DNA from: Rhizobium leucaenae USDA 9039
GTDB lineage: Bacteria > Pseudomonadota > Alphaproteobacteria > Rhizobiales > Rhizobiaceae
Assembly (NCBI RefSeq): GCF_000426285.1
Contig: NZ_AUFB01000004.1
Coordinates: 1 to 64,000, forward strand
DNA: 64,000 bases
Reading direction: 5' to 3'
The translations under genes and the position numbers were made by a program. The notes beneath the pieces were generated by a model. That model had not been told where the DNA came from, did not search any database, and saw nothing but the letters and a program-made list of their open reading frames with translations. Of this stretch, positions 49,465-61,337 are shown one piece after another (position 1 is the first letter of the stretch; the number at the start of each line of letters is the position of its first letter).

Positions 49465-50421
49465 TCAAATGGAATGTTCCGCGACGGTCGCGCCCGTATC
49501 CTGGACCGGAGCCAAAGGACCGAGCGGCGTGAAACTGGCATTTCCGTCCGCCGCCAGATCGAACACCGTATGCTTCTCCAGCGCCTTGGTCACCTCGTTA
49601 ACGTCGCCATCGAGATGCTCAACCGGGATGAGGTTGCCGATCAGGAAATCGAAGCGGTCGCCGCGTTTGTTCAGGAGTTCGTGGAACACCGTCATGTCGC
49701 GCAGCTCGGTCGACCATTTGGCGAACCAATAGAACAGGCCGGAATTGCGCGCCGTCAGATGCACCGGCAGGATAGGCAGATTATACTTGCGCGCCAGCCC
49801 GACGGCCGAGGTCTTCCATGGCCGCTCGTTCAACTTGCCGTTAGCCCAATAGGCGATGCGGCCGGAGGGGAAGAGCACGGTAACCTTGCCCTCGGCAACG
49901 GCGCGGTTGGTGAGCTGCAGCGTTTCGCGCGTCTTCAGCTTGCTCTTATATTCCTCACGCCATTCGACGGGAATAATCATCTCGGCGAATCGCGGATTGA
50001 CGCGGACAGCGTCGCGATTGGCGAAAACCATCATATCGGGGCGGCGCGTCTTCAGGAGATCGAAAACGGCGACGCCGTCGGCAATGCCGGTCGGGTGGTT
50101 GCTGACGAGAATGAAGCCGCCGGAAGCCGGTATGCGCTCGGCATGGGTCACCCCGATATCAAGCCGCAGCAGATCGCTCATATATTCGAAGCACTGGAAA
50201 CCCGGCAGATTGGCGATATCGTCGGCAAATTCGATCGCCTTGTTGTAGCGCAGCAGCGTGTAGAGAAAGGGCCGCATCAACGGCCAAAGCGGGTTGCGAA
50301 CGATCTTCTGGCCACGTTCCGCAATCAGCGTATCGACGATATGCCCGGGCTGGCCCTGGGACACCAAAGCGATCGCTTCCGCAAGTTGTCCCAATGCAGT
50401 TATCGAACCGCGACGTGCCAT
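49465..50421 (-). CDS. Lysophospholipid/acyl acyltransferase (PlsC-like)
   Basis: A 318-residue acyltransferase of the PlsC-like family. It has SNHPTGIADG, where H and D are the active pair (spaced one residue more than the classic HX4D), and LFPSGRIAYW, which corresponds to the FPEGTRS block. No clear membrane span is present, so it may bind peripherally. It may esterify a lysophospholipid, ornithine lipid or similar; no partner gene is adjacent. It is divergent from xerC and shares a 250-base control region with a perfect 8-bp palindrome. Confidence 0.78.
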   Translation of the reverse strand: MARRGSITALGQLAEAIALVSQGQPGHIVDTLIAERGQKIVRNPLWPLMRPFLYTLLRYNKAIEFADDIANLPGFQCFEYMSDLLRLDIGVTHAERIPASGGFILVSNHPTGIADGVAVFDLLKTRRPDMMVFANRDAVRVNPRFAEMIIPVEWREEYKSKLKTRETLQLTNRAVAEGKVTVLFPSGRIAYWANGKLNERPWKTSAVGLARKYNLPILPVHLTARNSGLFYWFAKWSTELRDMTVFHELLNKRGDRFDFLIGNLIPVEHLDGDVNEVTKALEKHTVFDLAADGNASFTPLGPLAPVQDTGATVAEHSI

Positions 50422-50500
50422 GAAATGCCCTGGATGGTTGGCTTATACTCTATTGCAATCGAATATGATCGAAGCATGACGAACGCCTCGCGTACACCCG

Positions 50501-50522
50501 CTTAAATCGATATTGATTTAAG
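50501..50522. promoter_or_regulatory. Perfect palindrome in a divergent promoter region
   Basis: Arms cttaaatc and gatttaag flank 6 bases, about 80 bases upstream of the acyltransferase gene and 150 upstream of xerC. It resembles a repressor operator; the protein is unknown. Confidence 0.45.
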
Positions 50523-50675
50523 GAACGGCTTATACGCAGTTGAAAAGGACCACTGCGATCTTTCCGTACACAAAGGAGAGGCACGGCACAGTAGGAATGT
50601 TAGCGATTCCATAACCTTCCCTCCTTCAAAGTGGCAGAATGAATTTGAGTTTCAAGGGGTTTTCCACTGAACGAG

Positions 50676-51602
50676 TTGCTGATTATCGCCGCTCCCGAGC
50701 TGATGGCCGAGCGCAGCCGATGGCTGGAAACGCTCCGTGAGGAGCGGCGGCTTTCCGCGCATACGCTGGATGCCTACGAGCGTGACACGCGGCAATTCCT
50801 GACGTTTCTGACCGGCCATCTCGGTGGCCCTGCGACGATCAAGGATATACACGCGTTGCGCCCCGCCGACTTCCGAGGCTTTCTGGCTGCGCGCCGCAAG
50901 GACGGCGCGGGGGCGCGTTCGCTCGGACGCAACCTCGCCGGCCTTCGTTCGCTGCTGCGTTATCTCGAAAAGAAGGGGCTGGTGAATGCGGCCGGCGCTA
51001 GCGCGGTGCGGTCGCCAAAACAGCCGAAATCGCTGCCGAAGCCGCTGTCGGATACCCAGGCGATCACCGTCGTCAGCGACGAAGCGCAGATGCATGACGA
51101 ACCATGGATCGCCGCGCGCGATACGGCCGTGCTGACCCTGCTCTACGGCTGCGGCCTGCGTATCTCCGAAGCACTGGATCTGACGCCGGAACATGTGCGC
51201 CCCGGCGCGACGGCGCTGCGGATCACCGGCAAGGGCAACAAGACACGCTTGGTGCCGCTGCTACCCATCGTCGTCGAAGCGGTCGAAAGATATCGCGCTC
51301 TCTGCCCCTATCATCTCGATGCAGGTACGCCGCTTTTTCGCGGTGCGCGCGGCGGCAAACTGCAGCCGGGCATTATCCAGCGCGGCATGCAGAAACTGCG
51401 CAGTGCCTTCGGGCTACCGGACACAGCGACGCCGCATGCGCTGCGCCATTCTTTCGCCACGCATCTGCTCGCAGGTGGCGGCGACCTGCGCACGATCCAG
51501 GAATTGCTCGGCCATGCCAGCCTTTCGACGACGCAGGTCTATACCGGCGTCGATTCATCGCGGCTGCTGGAAGTCTATGATCGGGCTCATCCGCGGGCGT
51601 AA
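50676..51602 (+). CDS. xerC: Site-specific tyrosine recombinase XerC
   Basis: A tyrosine recombinase of about 308 residues that acts with XerD at dif to resolve chromosome dimers. Catalytic residues, numbered from 50676, are R162 (GLRISEA), K186 (GKGNKTR), H254 and R257 (HALRHSF), H280 (LLGHAS) and Y289 (TQVYTGV). The core-binding domain fills residues 10-115. The start is unclear: TTG at 50676 has no ribosome-binding site, while an in-frame CTG at 50667 lies seven bases after AAGGGG. An ATG at 50703 would lose nine residues. Confidence 0.9.
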   Translation: MLIIAAPELMAERSRWLETLREERRLSAHTLDAYERDTRQFLTFLTGHLGGPATIKDIHALRPADFRGFLAARRKDGAGARSLGRNLAGLRSLLRYLEKKGLVNAAGASAVRSPKQPKSLPKPLSDTQAITVVSDEAQMHDEPWIAARDTAVLTLLYGCGLRISEALDLTPEHVRPGATALRITGKGNKTRLVPLLPIVVEAVERYRALCPYHLDAGTPLFRGARGGKLQPGIIQRGMQKLRSAFGLPDTATPHALRHSFATHLLAGGGDLRTIQELLGHASLSTTQVYTGVDSSRLLEVYDRAHPRA

Positions 51603-51730
51603 GAAAGCGTTAACCTCTCGCGTTAAGGGAATATGCGTTTCAGGCGGATAGAGCAGAAACATGTATCGGCATCCCGGCCAAAGTCGCTTCGCGCCTTTGT
51701 GGTCATGTTTTCTGCTCTCGAAAGGTTGAG

Positions 51731-52822
51731 ATGATGTCTGCTCTCGGACTCAAGACAGCGCGGCTGACGGCGCCGAGATTCGGTGACATTGCCTTGTGGT
51801 TGGCGGCCGCCTTCCCTTGGATGCTGGCGACTGCGCTAATCGTGGTTCTGCTGTCGCTGGCGCCCGCACATGCCGGAGAAGCCGTATCCGAGACCTGCGG
51901 TGGGAAAAACCTCATGACCGGACTGCAAACGGCCGACCCAGCGAAATATGCCTTGGTCCTCGCCGAGGGTGACAAGGTGGTGAACGGCAAAAGCATCTTT
52001 TGGAAGATCGAAAAGCCCGGCTTGAAACCTTCCTGGCTGCTCGGGACTATGCATGTCAGCGATGCGCGCGTACTGAGCATGCCGAAAGGCGCAGCCGAAG
52101 CAAGTGCCGCGGCGGATACGATCGTCGTCGAATCCGATGAAATCCTCGATGATAAGAAAGCGATGGCGACGCTCTTCATCAATCCGTCGTTGACCATGCT
52201 GACCGATGGCTCGACCATCAGCCAGCATCTGTCGCCCGAAGAAAATGCCAAGCTGGAAGCGGGCCTGAAGCAGCGCGGCGTGCCGCTTGCCGCCGTCGCA
52301 CACATGCAGCCCTGGTTGATTTCGAGTTCCTTCGAAATGACCGCCTGCGAAGTCCGCCGCAAGGCAACCGGCTTGAAATTCCTCGATCAGAAGCTTGCGG
52401 GCGACGCCGCCGCCAGCGGCAGGCAGGTCAAGGGCCTGGAAACGCTCGCCGAACAGGCCAAGGCGATGAGCGATCTGCCGATCCAACTTCACCTGAAATC
52501 ACTGATTCAGACGCTGGAACTCGGCGACGAGATCAACGATGTCAATGAAACGATGACCGATCTCTATCTGGCCGGCAATATCGGCGCGATCATACCGATG
52601 CTGAAGAATATCGTGCCGGACCAGACTTTGTCCGACGACGATACTGCCGCCTTCGAACAGCGCATCATTCTCGACCGCAACAAGGTGATGGCCGAGCGCG
52701 CCGCACCGATCCTCGCCAAGGGCAACATCTTCATCGCCGTCGGTGCGCTGCACCTGGTGGGTGATGAGGGGTTAGTGGAACTGCTGCGCAAGCAGGGTTT
52801 CACGGTGACGGCTGTAAATTAA
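51731..52822 (+). CDS. TraB/GumN family protein
   Basis: A 363-residue protein with an N-terminal membrane or signal segment (about residues 21-49, ending APAHA). The TraB/GumN domain follows, with SWLLGTMHVSDARVL near residue 100, DTIVVESDE, and the C-terminal NIFIAVGALHLVGDEGLVELLRKQGF. The family has the fold of a metal-dependent protease (Tiki/TraB), but bacterial members have no settled function. It is probably exported or anchored facing the periplasm. It stands alone after xerC with a 130-base gap. Confidence 0.85.
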   Translation: MMSALGLKTARLTAPRFGDIALWLAAAFPWMLATALIVVLLSLAPAHAGEAVSETCGGKNLMTGLQTADPAKYALVLAEGDKVVNGKSIFWKIEKPGLKPSWLLGTMHVSDARVLSMPKGAAEASAAADTIVVESDEILDDKKAMATLFINPSLTMLTDGSTISQHLSPEENAKLEAGLKQRGVPLAAVAHMQPWLISSSFEMTACEVRRKATGLKFLDQKLAGDAAASGRQVKGLETLAEQAKAMSDLPIQLHLKSLIQTLELGDEINDVNETMTDLYLAGNIGAIIPMLKNIVPDQTLSDDDTAAFEQRIILDRNKVMAERAAPILAKGNIFIAVGALHLVGDEGLVELLRKQGFTVTAVN

Positions 52823-52838
52823 CCGACAGTTCGAAAGA

Positions 52839-53003
52839 CCCCTCCCCAACCCTCCCCACAAGAGGGAGGGGGTTAACGCGTTGCGCAACCGCGCCAAACG
52901 ATGGCGTTCAGTTTGCGTGGCGAGCCATTTCGCATAGCCACCGGTGGCGAGGTTTGAGCTGGAAGGTATGGCATGTGAAGCCCCTCCCCCCTGTGGGGAG
53001 GGT
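52839..53003. repeat. Short palindromic repeats between TraB/GumN gene and lpdA
   Basis: Two related segments, cccctccccaaccctccccacaag...ggagggg (about 52839-52872) and cccctccccc-ctgtggggaggg (about 52981-53003), are inverted copies of a rhizobial 'cctcccc' unit related to the RIME family. They fill the convergent gap and may terminate both genes. Confidence 0.6.
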
Positions 53004-53010
53004 TTACATA

Positions 53011-54417
53011 TTACATATGGATTGGCTTGAAGAAGGTCGCGAGGGCGGCTTCCTTCACGGCTTCCGACATGGTCGGATGCGCATGGCAGGTGCGGCCGAG
53101 ATCTTCCGACGAGCCGCCGAATTCCATCAGAACGGCAATCTCGTGGATCATTTCGCCGGCGCCAAAGCCGACAATGTGGCCGCCGAGAACGCGATCGGTC
53201 TCCTTGTCCGCCAGGATCTTGACGAATCCATCCGTCGCCAGCATGGCGCGGGCGCGGCCGTTGGCGGTGAAGGGGAATTTGCCGACCTTATAGGCAATGC
53301 CTGCAGCCTTCAGTTCTTCCTCGGTCTTGCCGACGGAGGCGACTTCCGGCTGCGTGTAGACGACGCTCGGAATAACGTCGTAGTTCACATGGCCTGCCTG
53401 GCCGGCGAGGATTTCGGCGAGCGCCACGCCCTCGTCTTCCGCTTTGTGCGCCAGCATCGGGCCCTTCACCACGTCGCCGATGGCATAGATGCCCGGGACA
53501 TTGGTCTTGAAATGGCCATCGATTTCGACGCGGCCCCGGTTGTCGAGGGCAACGCCTGCCTTTTCGAGGCCGAGACCGGCCGTGTAGGGCTTACGGCCAG
53601 TCGATACCAGCACGACATCGGCATCGAGCACCACCTTGTCTCCGCCCTTGACCGGCTCGACGGTGACCTTGGCGCCATTGCCGACCTTCTCGACGCCGGT
53701 AACCTTGGCGCTGAGATGGAAATCGATGCCCTGCTTGGCGAGCATGCGCTGGAACTGTTTGGAAACTTCGCCATCCATGCCGCCGAGAATGGTGTCGAGA
53801 TATTCAACGACGGTGACTTTGGCGCCGAGGCGCGACCAGACCGAGCCGAGTTCGAGGCCGATGACACCGCCACCAACGACGATCATGTTGGCCGGCACCT
53901 TGTCGAGCGCGATCCCGCCGGTGGACGAAATGATCACCTTCTCATCGATTTCGAGGGATACGCCCGGAATGCCGGCAACGTCGGAGCCGGTGGCGATGAC
54001 GATGTTCTTGCCCTCGATCTCGGTCACCTTGCCATCGTCGGCCGTGACGGAAACCTTGCCGGCAGCGACGATCTTGCCGGTGCCCTGAAAGGCGTCGATC
54101 TTGTTCTTCTTGAAGAGGAAGGCGACGCCATCGACATTCGACTTCACCGTCGCATCCTTATGCGCCATCATCTTCGAAAGATTGAGCGTGGGTGCGGTGA
54201 CTTCGATGCCGAGCGCGTCCATGCCATGGCCGGCATGATGGAACATTTCGGAGGCATGCAGCAGCGCCTTGGACGGAATGCAGCCGACATTGAGGCAGGT
54301 GCCGCCGAACGTGGTACGCTTTTCGATGACTGCCACCTTGAGGCCGAGCTGCGCCGCCTTGATAGCACAGACATAGCCGCCGGGGCCGGTTCCGATAATG
54401 ATCACATCGTAGGACAT
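53011..54417 (-). CDS. lpdA: Dihydrolipoyl dehydrogenase (E3)
   Basis: A 468-residue FAD enzyme that reoxidises dihydrolipoamide with NAD. It has the FAD motif IIGTGPGGYVCAI, the redox pair in GGTCLNVGCIPSK, the NAD motif VVGGGVIGLELGSVW and the C-terminal HAHPTMSEAVKEA with the catalytic His-Glu pair. It sits at the end of the suc region and so is the E3 of 2-oxoglutarate dehydrogenase. A 142-base gap with palindromes separates it from lysE-like and suc genes, suggesting some independent expression. Confidence 0.96.
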   Translation of the reverse strand: MSYDVIIIGTGPGGYVCAIKAAQLGLKVAVIEKRTTFGGTCLNVGCIPSKALLHASEMFHHAGHGMDALGIEVTAPTLNLSKMMAHKDATVKSNVDGVAFLFKKNKIDAFQGTGKIVAAGKVSVTADDGKVTEIEGKNIVIATGSDVAGIPGVSLEIDEKVIISSTGGIALDKVPANMIVVGGGVIGLELGSVWSRLGAKVTVVEYLDTILGGMDGEVSKQFQRMLAKQGIDFHLSAKVTGVEKVGNGAKVTVEPVKGGDKVVLDADVVLVSTGRKPYTAGLGLEKAGVALDNRGRVEIDGHFKTNVPGIYAIGDVVKGPMLAHKAEDEGVALAEILAGQAGHVNYDVIPSVVYTQPEVASVGKTEEELKAAGIAYKVGKFPFTANGRARAMLATDGFVKILADKETDRVLGGHIVGFGAGEMIHEIAVLMEFGGSSEDLGRTCHAHPTMSEAVKEAALATFFKPIHM

Positions 54418-54448
54418 GGTTTTAATTTCCTTGTTTTGTAACTCTGTT

Positions 54449-54498
54449 AGAGCATGATGCCGAAAAGTGTGAGCGGTTTTCGGACGACATCATGCTCT
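54449..54498. repeat. Rhizobial palindromic repeat before lpdA
   Basis: Perfect outer arms agagcatgat / atcatgctct (10 bp) with an inner region gccgaaaagtgtgagcggttttcgg that also pairs. It is of the same type as the repeats flanking cheW. Confidence 0.65.
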
Positions 54499-54510
54499 AC
54501 TTCTTTGATT

Positions 54511-54563
54511 CTAGAGCGGATTCAGATTTTAGGTCGTTTCGACCTAAAATCATCCGGCTCTAG
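54511..54563. repeat. Second palindrome overlapping the lysE stop codon
   Basis: Outer arms ctagagc / gctctag and inner arms attttaggtcg / cgacctaaaat around a 3-base loop. It ends over the stop codon of the LysE-type gene (54560-54562) and may be that gene's transcription terminator. Confidence 0.65.
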
Positions 54564-55198
54564 TCAGCCGCCCGCGCCAACGCGAGGCGGATGCCGAAGC
54601 CGACAAGTGCCGCTCCGGTGATGCGGTTGAACCATTTGCCGCTGGCGATGAAACGATCGCGGACCGGCTTGACGGTGAAGAAGACGGAGACGCCGGCAAA
54701 CCAGGCGACCAGCGCCGTCGCCATGCCGATGCCATAGGAAAACTGGATCAGCGCCGGCGTGTCGTGACGCACGAGCGTCGAAAACAGCGACAGGAAAAAC
54801 AGCACCGGCTTCGGATTGAGCGCATTGGTGATGAAACCCGTTCCCAGGCAGCGCCAGATGGAAATCGGCCTGAGGTCCTCCTCGCCGATCTCGATCTCCT
54901 TCACCTTGAAGCCAGGCTCCCGGAAGGACTTGATGCCGAGATAGACGAGATAAAGGACGCCGGCCCATTTGATCAGGCTGAAGAGCATCAGCGATTGCGA
55001 GACGATGAGGCCGAGGCCGAGAATGGTGTAGCTGATATGGAAGAGAAGCGAGAAGCCCATGCCGAGGCCCGTCATGACGGCTGCGCGGCGGCCATGGACG
55101 ATGCTCTGGCGGAGGATGACGGCGAAATCAGCGCCCGGTGCGACGATGAAAATCGAAAACACCGCCATCAGGCCGAGGAATTCCAAAATATACTGCAT
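54560..55198 (-). CDS. LysE family translocator
   Basis: A 212-residue membrane protein with six hydrophobic helices, of the LysE/RhtB exporter family that exports amino acids. The N-terminal VAPGADFAVILRQSIVHGRRAAVMTGLGMGFSLL is the conserved helix-1 region, and GFITNALNPKPVLFFLSLF is the conserved central loop. The cargo is unknown. It lies 18 bases after the SDR gene in the suc-lpd series and is probably cotranscribed. Confidence 0.87.
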   Translation of the reverse strand: MQYILEFLGLMAVFSIFIVAPGADFAVILRQSIVHGRRAAVMTGLGMGFSLLFHISYTILGLGLIVSQSLMLFSLIKWAGVLYLVYLGIKSFREPGFKVKEIEIGEEDLRPISIWRCLGTGFITNALNPKPVLFFLSLFSTLVRHDTPALIQFSYGIGMATALVAWFAGVSVFFTVKPVRDRFIASGKWFNRITGAALVGFGIRLALARAAD

Positions 55199-55216
55199 GA
55201 TTTCCGCCCTTTCCGA

Positions 55217-55972
55217 TCAACGGCCGCCGCTCACATCGAGGATGGCGCCCGTTATATAGGATGCCTGGGAGCCTAAGAGGTAGAGGATGGCGTCGGCCAC
55301 CTCTACCGCCGTTCCTGCCCTCTTCATCGGCAGTTGCGGGGCGATCTCGCGAGGCCGGTCGGGGAGGCCGGCGGCAGCGTGGATTTCCGTATCGATGATG
55401 CCGGGCCTGACCGCGTTCACCCTTATGCCCTCGGCCGCCACCTCTCGCGCCAGACCGACCGTGAACGTGTCGATCGCACCCTTGGACGCCGCATAATCGA
55501 CATACTGTCCGCCGCCCCCAAGAGTGGCTGCCACGGAGGAGAGATTGACGATCGCACCGCCCTTGCCGCCATGGCGGGTGGACATGCGGCGAATGGCTTC
55601 CGCGGCCGCAAGCATCGAGCCGGTGATGTTGATGCGAAACATGCGGTCGAGTCGCTCCGGTGTCATCTCGTCCAGGCGCTGCACGCGATCGACGATACCG
55701 GCATTGTTGACGAGACCGTCCAGTCGGCCGAAATGCCCGTCGACGGTTGCGAAAATGGACCGGATGTCCTCGGGCGAGCCGACGTCGCCGGCGATTGCAA
55801 TCGCCTCGCCGCCAGCATCGCGGATCGCCGCGACGACCGCTTCCGCAGCCGCTTTGTTCGAAGCGTAGTTGACGGCCACGGCCCAGCCTTGCCGGGCAGC
55901 CGCAATCGAAACCGCCGCCCCGATGCCGCGGCTGCCGCCGGTGACGAGAAGAACAGGGGATTTGCCAGTCAT
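55217..55972 (-). CDS. Short-chain dehydrogenase/reductase in the suc-lpd series
   Basis: A 251-residue classical SDR. The cofactor motif is VTGGSRGIG, then NNAG, and the catalytic YAASKGA with Ser in NLSSVAA. The C-terminal SYITGAILDVSGG closes it. The ATG at 55972 overlaps the stop of the preceding secreted-protein gene (ATGA) and follows AAAGGA at proper spacing; an ATG at 55981 does not. The substrate is unknown. Confidence 0.9.
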   Translation of the reverse strand: MTGKSPVLLVTGGSRGIGAAVSIAAARQGWAVAVNYASNKAAAEAVVAAIRDAGGEAIAIAGDVGSPEDIRSIFATVDGHFGRLDGLVNNAGIVDRVQRLDEMTPERLDRMFRINITGSMLAAAEAIRRMSTRHGGKGGAIVNLSSVAATLGGGGQYVDYAASKGAIDTFTVGLAREVAAEGIRVNAVRPGIIDTEIHAAAGLPDRPREIAPQLPMKRAGTAVEVADAILYLLGSQASYITGAILDVSGGR

Positions 55973-56493
55973 TCGCCGCATCCTTTCAAGGCTAGGACAT
56001 CCCAGGGGGCGACGGTCGCTTTGCCTTTGCCCCAGATGGAGGAGTCACGAATCGAAGGTCCGAGCGCCGGCAGGACCAATCGCGCCGCAGCGCCCGCGCC
56101 CTCCGCCGGCAAGACGCTGATATTGCCCGTCAGGTCGGAGGCATAGATCATGCCCTGCCAGACGGTACAGGCGCGCAGATCGGCGCCCGTCACATCGCCT
56201 TCCGGGCAGTTGAACATGATCAGGCCATTGGCACGCAGTTGATCATCCGAGCGCATCACCACGCCATCCGCCACGATCGGCGTATTGCGTACGGCGAATT
56301 TGAACTTGTTGCTGGCAGCCGCTGCTTCAGAACCGACAGGTTCGAAACGCAGTTCGTAGGCATTCTCCATGTCGCCGTAGACAGCTTTTTCCTGCACGCA
56401 TTCATCCGCCAGCACCGGCGCAGGAATGGCCGCGAATGCCATTATCGCCCAGTGCACGGGGGTCAATCGCGCCATCGTATGGCTCGCCGGCAT
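55969..56493 (-). CDS. Hypothetical exported protein
   Basis: A 174-residue protein with a signal peptide (cleavage probably after PAPVLA, about residue 29). The mature part holds three or four cysteines (DECVQEK, MFNCPEGD, LRACTVW, KGCGE) that could form disulfides in the periplasm. I do not recognise a domain. GGGGGA precedes the ATG. It lies two bases after another small exported protein and overlaps the SDR start, all in the operon after sucB. Confidence 0.7.
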   Translation of the reverse strand: MPASHTMARLTPVHWAIMAFAAIPAPVLADECVQEKAVYGDMENAYELRFEPVGSEAAAASNKFKFAVRNTPIVADGVVMRSDDQLRANGLIMFNCPEGDVTGADLRACTVWQGMIYASDLTGNISVLPAEGAGAAARLVLPALGPSIRDSSIWGKGKATVAPWDVLALKGCGE

Positions 56494-56495
56494 GG

Positions 56496-56738
56496 TTATT
56501 TCCCCCTCGGCTTAACCAGAGGATCGCTGGCGACAATGAGGCCGGACGGCCGTTCGACATCGCCCATATGAAAGACGATGATCGACCGGGCGGCGAGATC
56601 GGCATCACTCAGCGACGCCAGATCGAGATTGCTGCTGAGCTTGGCAAGGTCGAATTCATCCGCGGCAGCGGAAAATGGCATCCATGCGGCGACGGCGCAT
56701 AAGAATCCGCGCATCGTCCGCATGGGCCATTTCGACAT
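56496..56738 (-). CDS. Small hypothetical exported protein
   Basis: An 80-residue protein with a signal peptide (cleaved near SAAA-DEFD, about residue 26) and a mature part of about 54 residues (EFDLAKLSSNLDLASLSDADLAARSI then VERPSGLIVASDPLVKP). No known family is recognised. An alternative start is MRTMRGF (56723). It begins 14 bases after the sucB stop, with GGGAG upstream overlapping the sucB end, so it is probably cotranscribed. Confidence 0.6.
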   Translation of the reverse strand: MSKWPMRTMRGFLCAVAAWMPFSAAADEFDLAKLSSNLDLASLSDADLAARSIIVFHMGDVERPSGLIVASDPLVKPRGK

Positions 56739-56752
56739 GAGCCGGCGCTCCC

Positions 56753-57979
56753 TTAGAGATCGAGAACCAGACGTTCCGGATCTTCCAGGCTTTCCTTGAC
56801 GCGCACGAGGAAGGTCACGGCTTCCTTGCCGTCGACGATGCGGTGATCGTAGGAGAGCGCCAGATACATCATCGGGCGGATAACGACCTGACCGCCGATG
56901 GCAACCGGACGCTCCTGGATCTTGTGCATGCCGAGAATGCCGGACTGCGGCGCATTCAGGATCGGCGAAGACATCAGCGAGCCGTAGACACCACCGTTGG
57001 AGATGGTGAAGGTACCGCCCTGCATGTCGGCCATGGAGAGCTGGCCGTCACGGGCTGCCTTGCCGAGGCGGCCGATTTCCTTCTCGATCTCGGCGATCGA
57101 CATCTGGTCGGCATCGCGCACGATCGGAACCACGAGGCCCTTGTCCGTGCCGACGGCGACGCCGATGTGGCAGTAGTTCTTGTAGATGATGTCCGTGCCG
57201 TCGATCTCGGCGTTGACGGCCGGGAGTTCCTTCAAGGCGTGCGTGACGGCCTTGGTGAAGAAGCCCATGAAGCCGAGCTTCACGCCATGCTTCTTCTCGA
57301 AGATGTCCTTGTACTTGTTGCGCAGGTCCATGACGGCCTTCATGTCCACCTCGTTATAGGTGGTGAGCATGGCGGCGGTGTTCTGCGCATCCTTGAGGCG
57401 CTTGGCGATCGTCTGACGCAGACGGGTCATCTTGACCCGCTCTTCGCGGCCGGCGTCTTCGACAGTAGTCGGAGCACGGGCGGCAACCGGAGCAGCCGGT
57501 GCGGCAGCAGGGGCCGAAGCGGCCTTGGCGACGGCGGCAATGACATCACCCTTCAGGACCTGGCCGCGCTTACCGCTGCCATCGACCTGATCAGCGGAGA
57601 GATTGTTTTCGGCAAGCAGCTTGGCGGCTGCGGGCGCCGGCGGCATGGCGGAAGCGGGTGCGGCAACCGGAGCAACAGGTGCGGGCGCGGCGGCAGCGGC
57701 CGGTGCGGCAACAGCCTGGGCCGGAGCAGCCGCAGCGCCGTTGCCGGCGCTGATCTGGCCGAGCAGCGCGCCGAGGCCGACGGTTTCACCGGCCTGGACA
57801 ACGATTTCGGACAGCGTGCCGGCTGCGGGTGCGGGAACTTCGATCGTCACCTTGTCGGTTTCCAGCTCGAGAATCGGCTCATCGGCCTTGATGGCATCGC
57901 CGACCTTCTTGAACCAGGTGCCGACGGTCGCCTCGCTGACGGATTCGCCGAGGGTAGGAACGCGGATTTCAGTGGCCAT
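56753..57979 (-). CDS. sucB: Dihydrolipoyllysine succinyltransferase (E2 of 2-oxoglutarate dehydrogenase)
   Basis: A 408-residue E2 core. The lipoyl domain (about 1-76) has the lipoylated lysine in ETDKVTIEV. An Ala/Pro-rich linker follows (about 80-110), then the E3-binding domain ([31 protein letters not shown]), another linker, and the catalytic domain from about 180 with [13 protein letters not shown] carrying the active His and Asp. AGGA precedes the ATG. One gene separates it from sucA. Confidence 0.96.
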   Translation of the reverse strand: MATEIRVPTLGESVSEATVGTWFKKVGDAIKADEPILELETDKVTIEVPAPAAGTLSEIVVQAGETVGLGALLGQISAGNGAAAAPAQAVAAPAAAAAPAPVAPVAAPASAMPPAPAAAKLLAENNLSADQVDGSGKRGQVLKGDVIAAVAKAASAPAAAPAAPVAARAPTTVEDAGREERVKMTRLRQTIAKRLKDAQNTAAMLTTYNEVDMKAVMDLRNKYKDIFEKKHGVKLGFMGFFTKAVTHALKELPAVNAEIDGTDIIYKNYCHIGVAVGTDKGLVVPIVRDADQMSIAEIEKEIGRLGKAARDGQLSMADMQGGTFTISNGGVYGSLMSSPILNAPQSGILGMHKIQERPVAIGGQVVIRPMMYLALSYDHRIVDGKEAVTFLVRVKESLEDPERLVLDL

Positions 57980-58012
57980 TGTTCAGATCCTGATTTTTCG
58001 TCGTTATAAAAT

Positions 58013-58333
58013 TTAGATGGAATTTCCAGCGGCGGACGGCCGGAGAATGATCGAGGGCATCGGCGAGATTTCGATATGGAAACCGAGCCCAGCGAGAAGG
58101 ACGGGATCGGCATCACCAAGTGCTTTGGCGGCATCGGCATCGTCCACATCGATGACAGCCATGCCGAAGGCACCGTCCGTCGCGAACACCGGACCGACGA
58201 CTACAGCCGTTCCGGCACTCGCATGTTCGCGCCAGTAGGCGGCATGTTGCTGCATGGCAGCCATCTCCTCCCCTGTGGCGTCATGCGGGAAGCTGGGGCG
58301 CGGCGGCACGAGTTTCAGATGAAAATAGGCCAT
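58013..58333 (-). CDS. YCII-domain protein
   Basis: A 106-residue protein of the YciI-like dimeric alpha-beta barrel family, with the N-terminal MAYFHLKLVPPRPSF and the AAYWREH helix where the conserved His is expected. Catalytic role is unknown for most members. It lies between sucA (19 bases) and sucB (33 bases) on the same strand, an unusual place, and so is expressed with the 2-oxoglutarate dehydrogenase subunits. Confidence 0.83.
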   Translation of the reverse strand: MAYFHLKLVPPRPSFPHDATGEEMAAMQQHAAYWREHASAGTAVVVGPVFATDGAFGMAVIDVDDADAAKALGDADPVLLAGLGFHIEISPMPSIILRPSAAGNSI

Positions 58334-58352
58334 CGCGCACCCCTATTCGCCT

Positions 58353-61337
<2,985 letters not shown>

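Noticed and set aside
50501..50522. CtrA binding site
   Set aside because: The TTAA halves are 12 bases apart, not 7.
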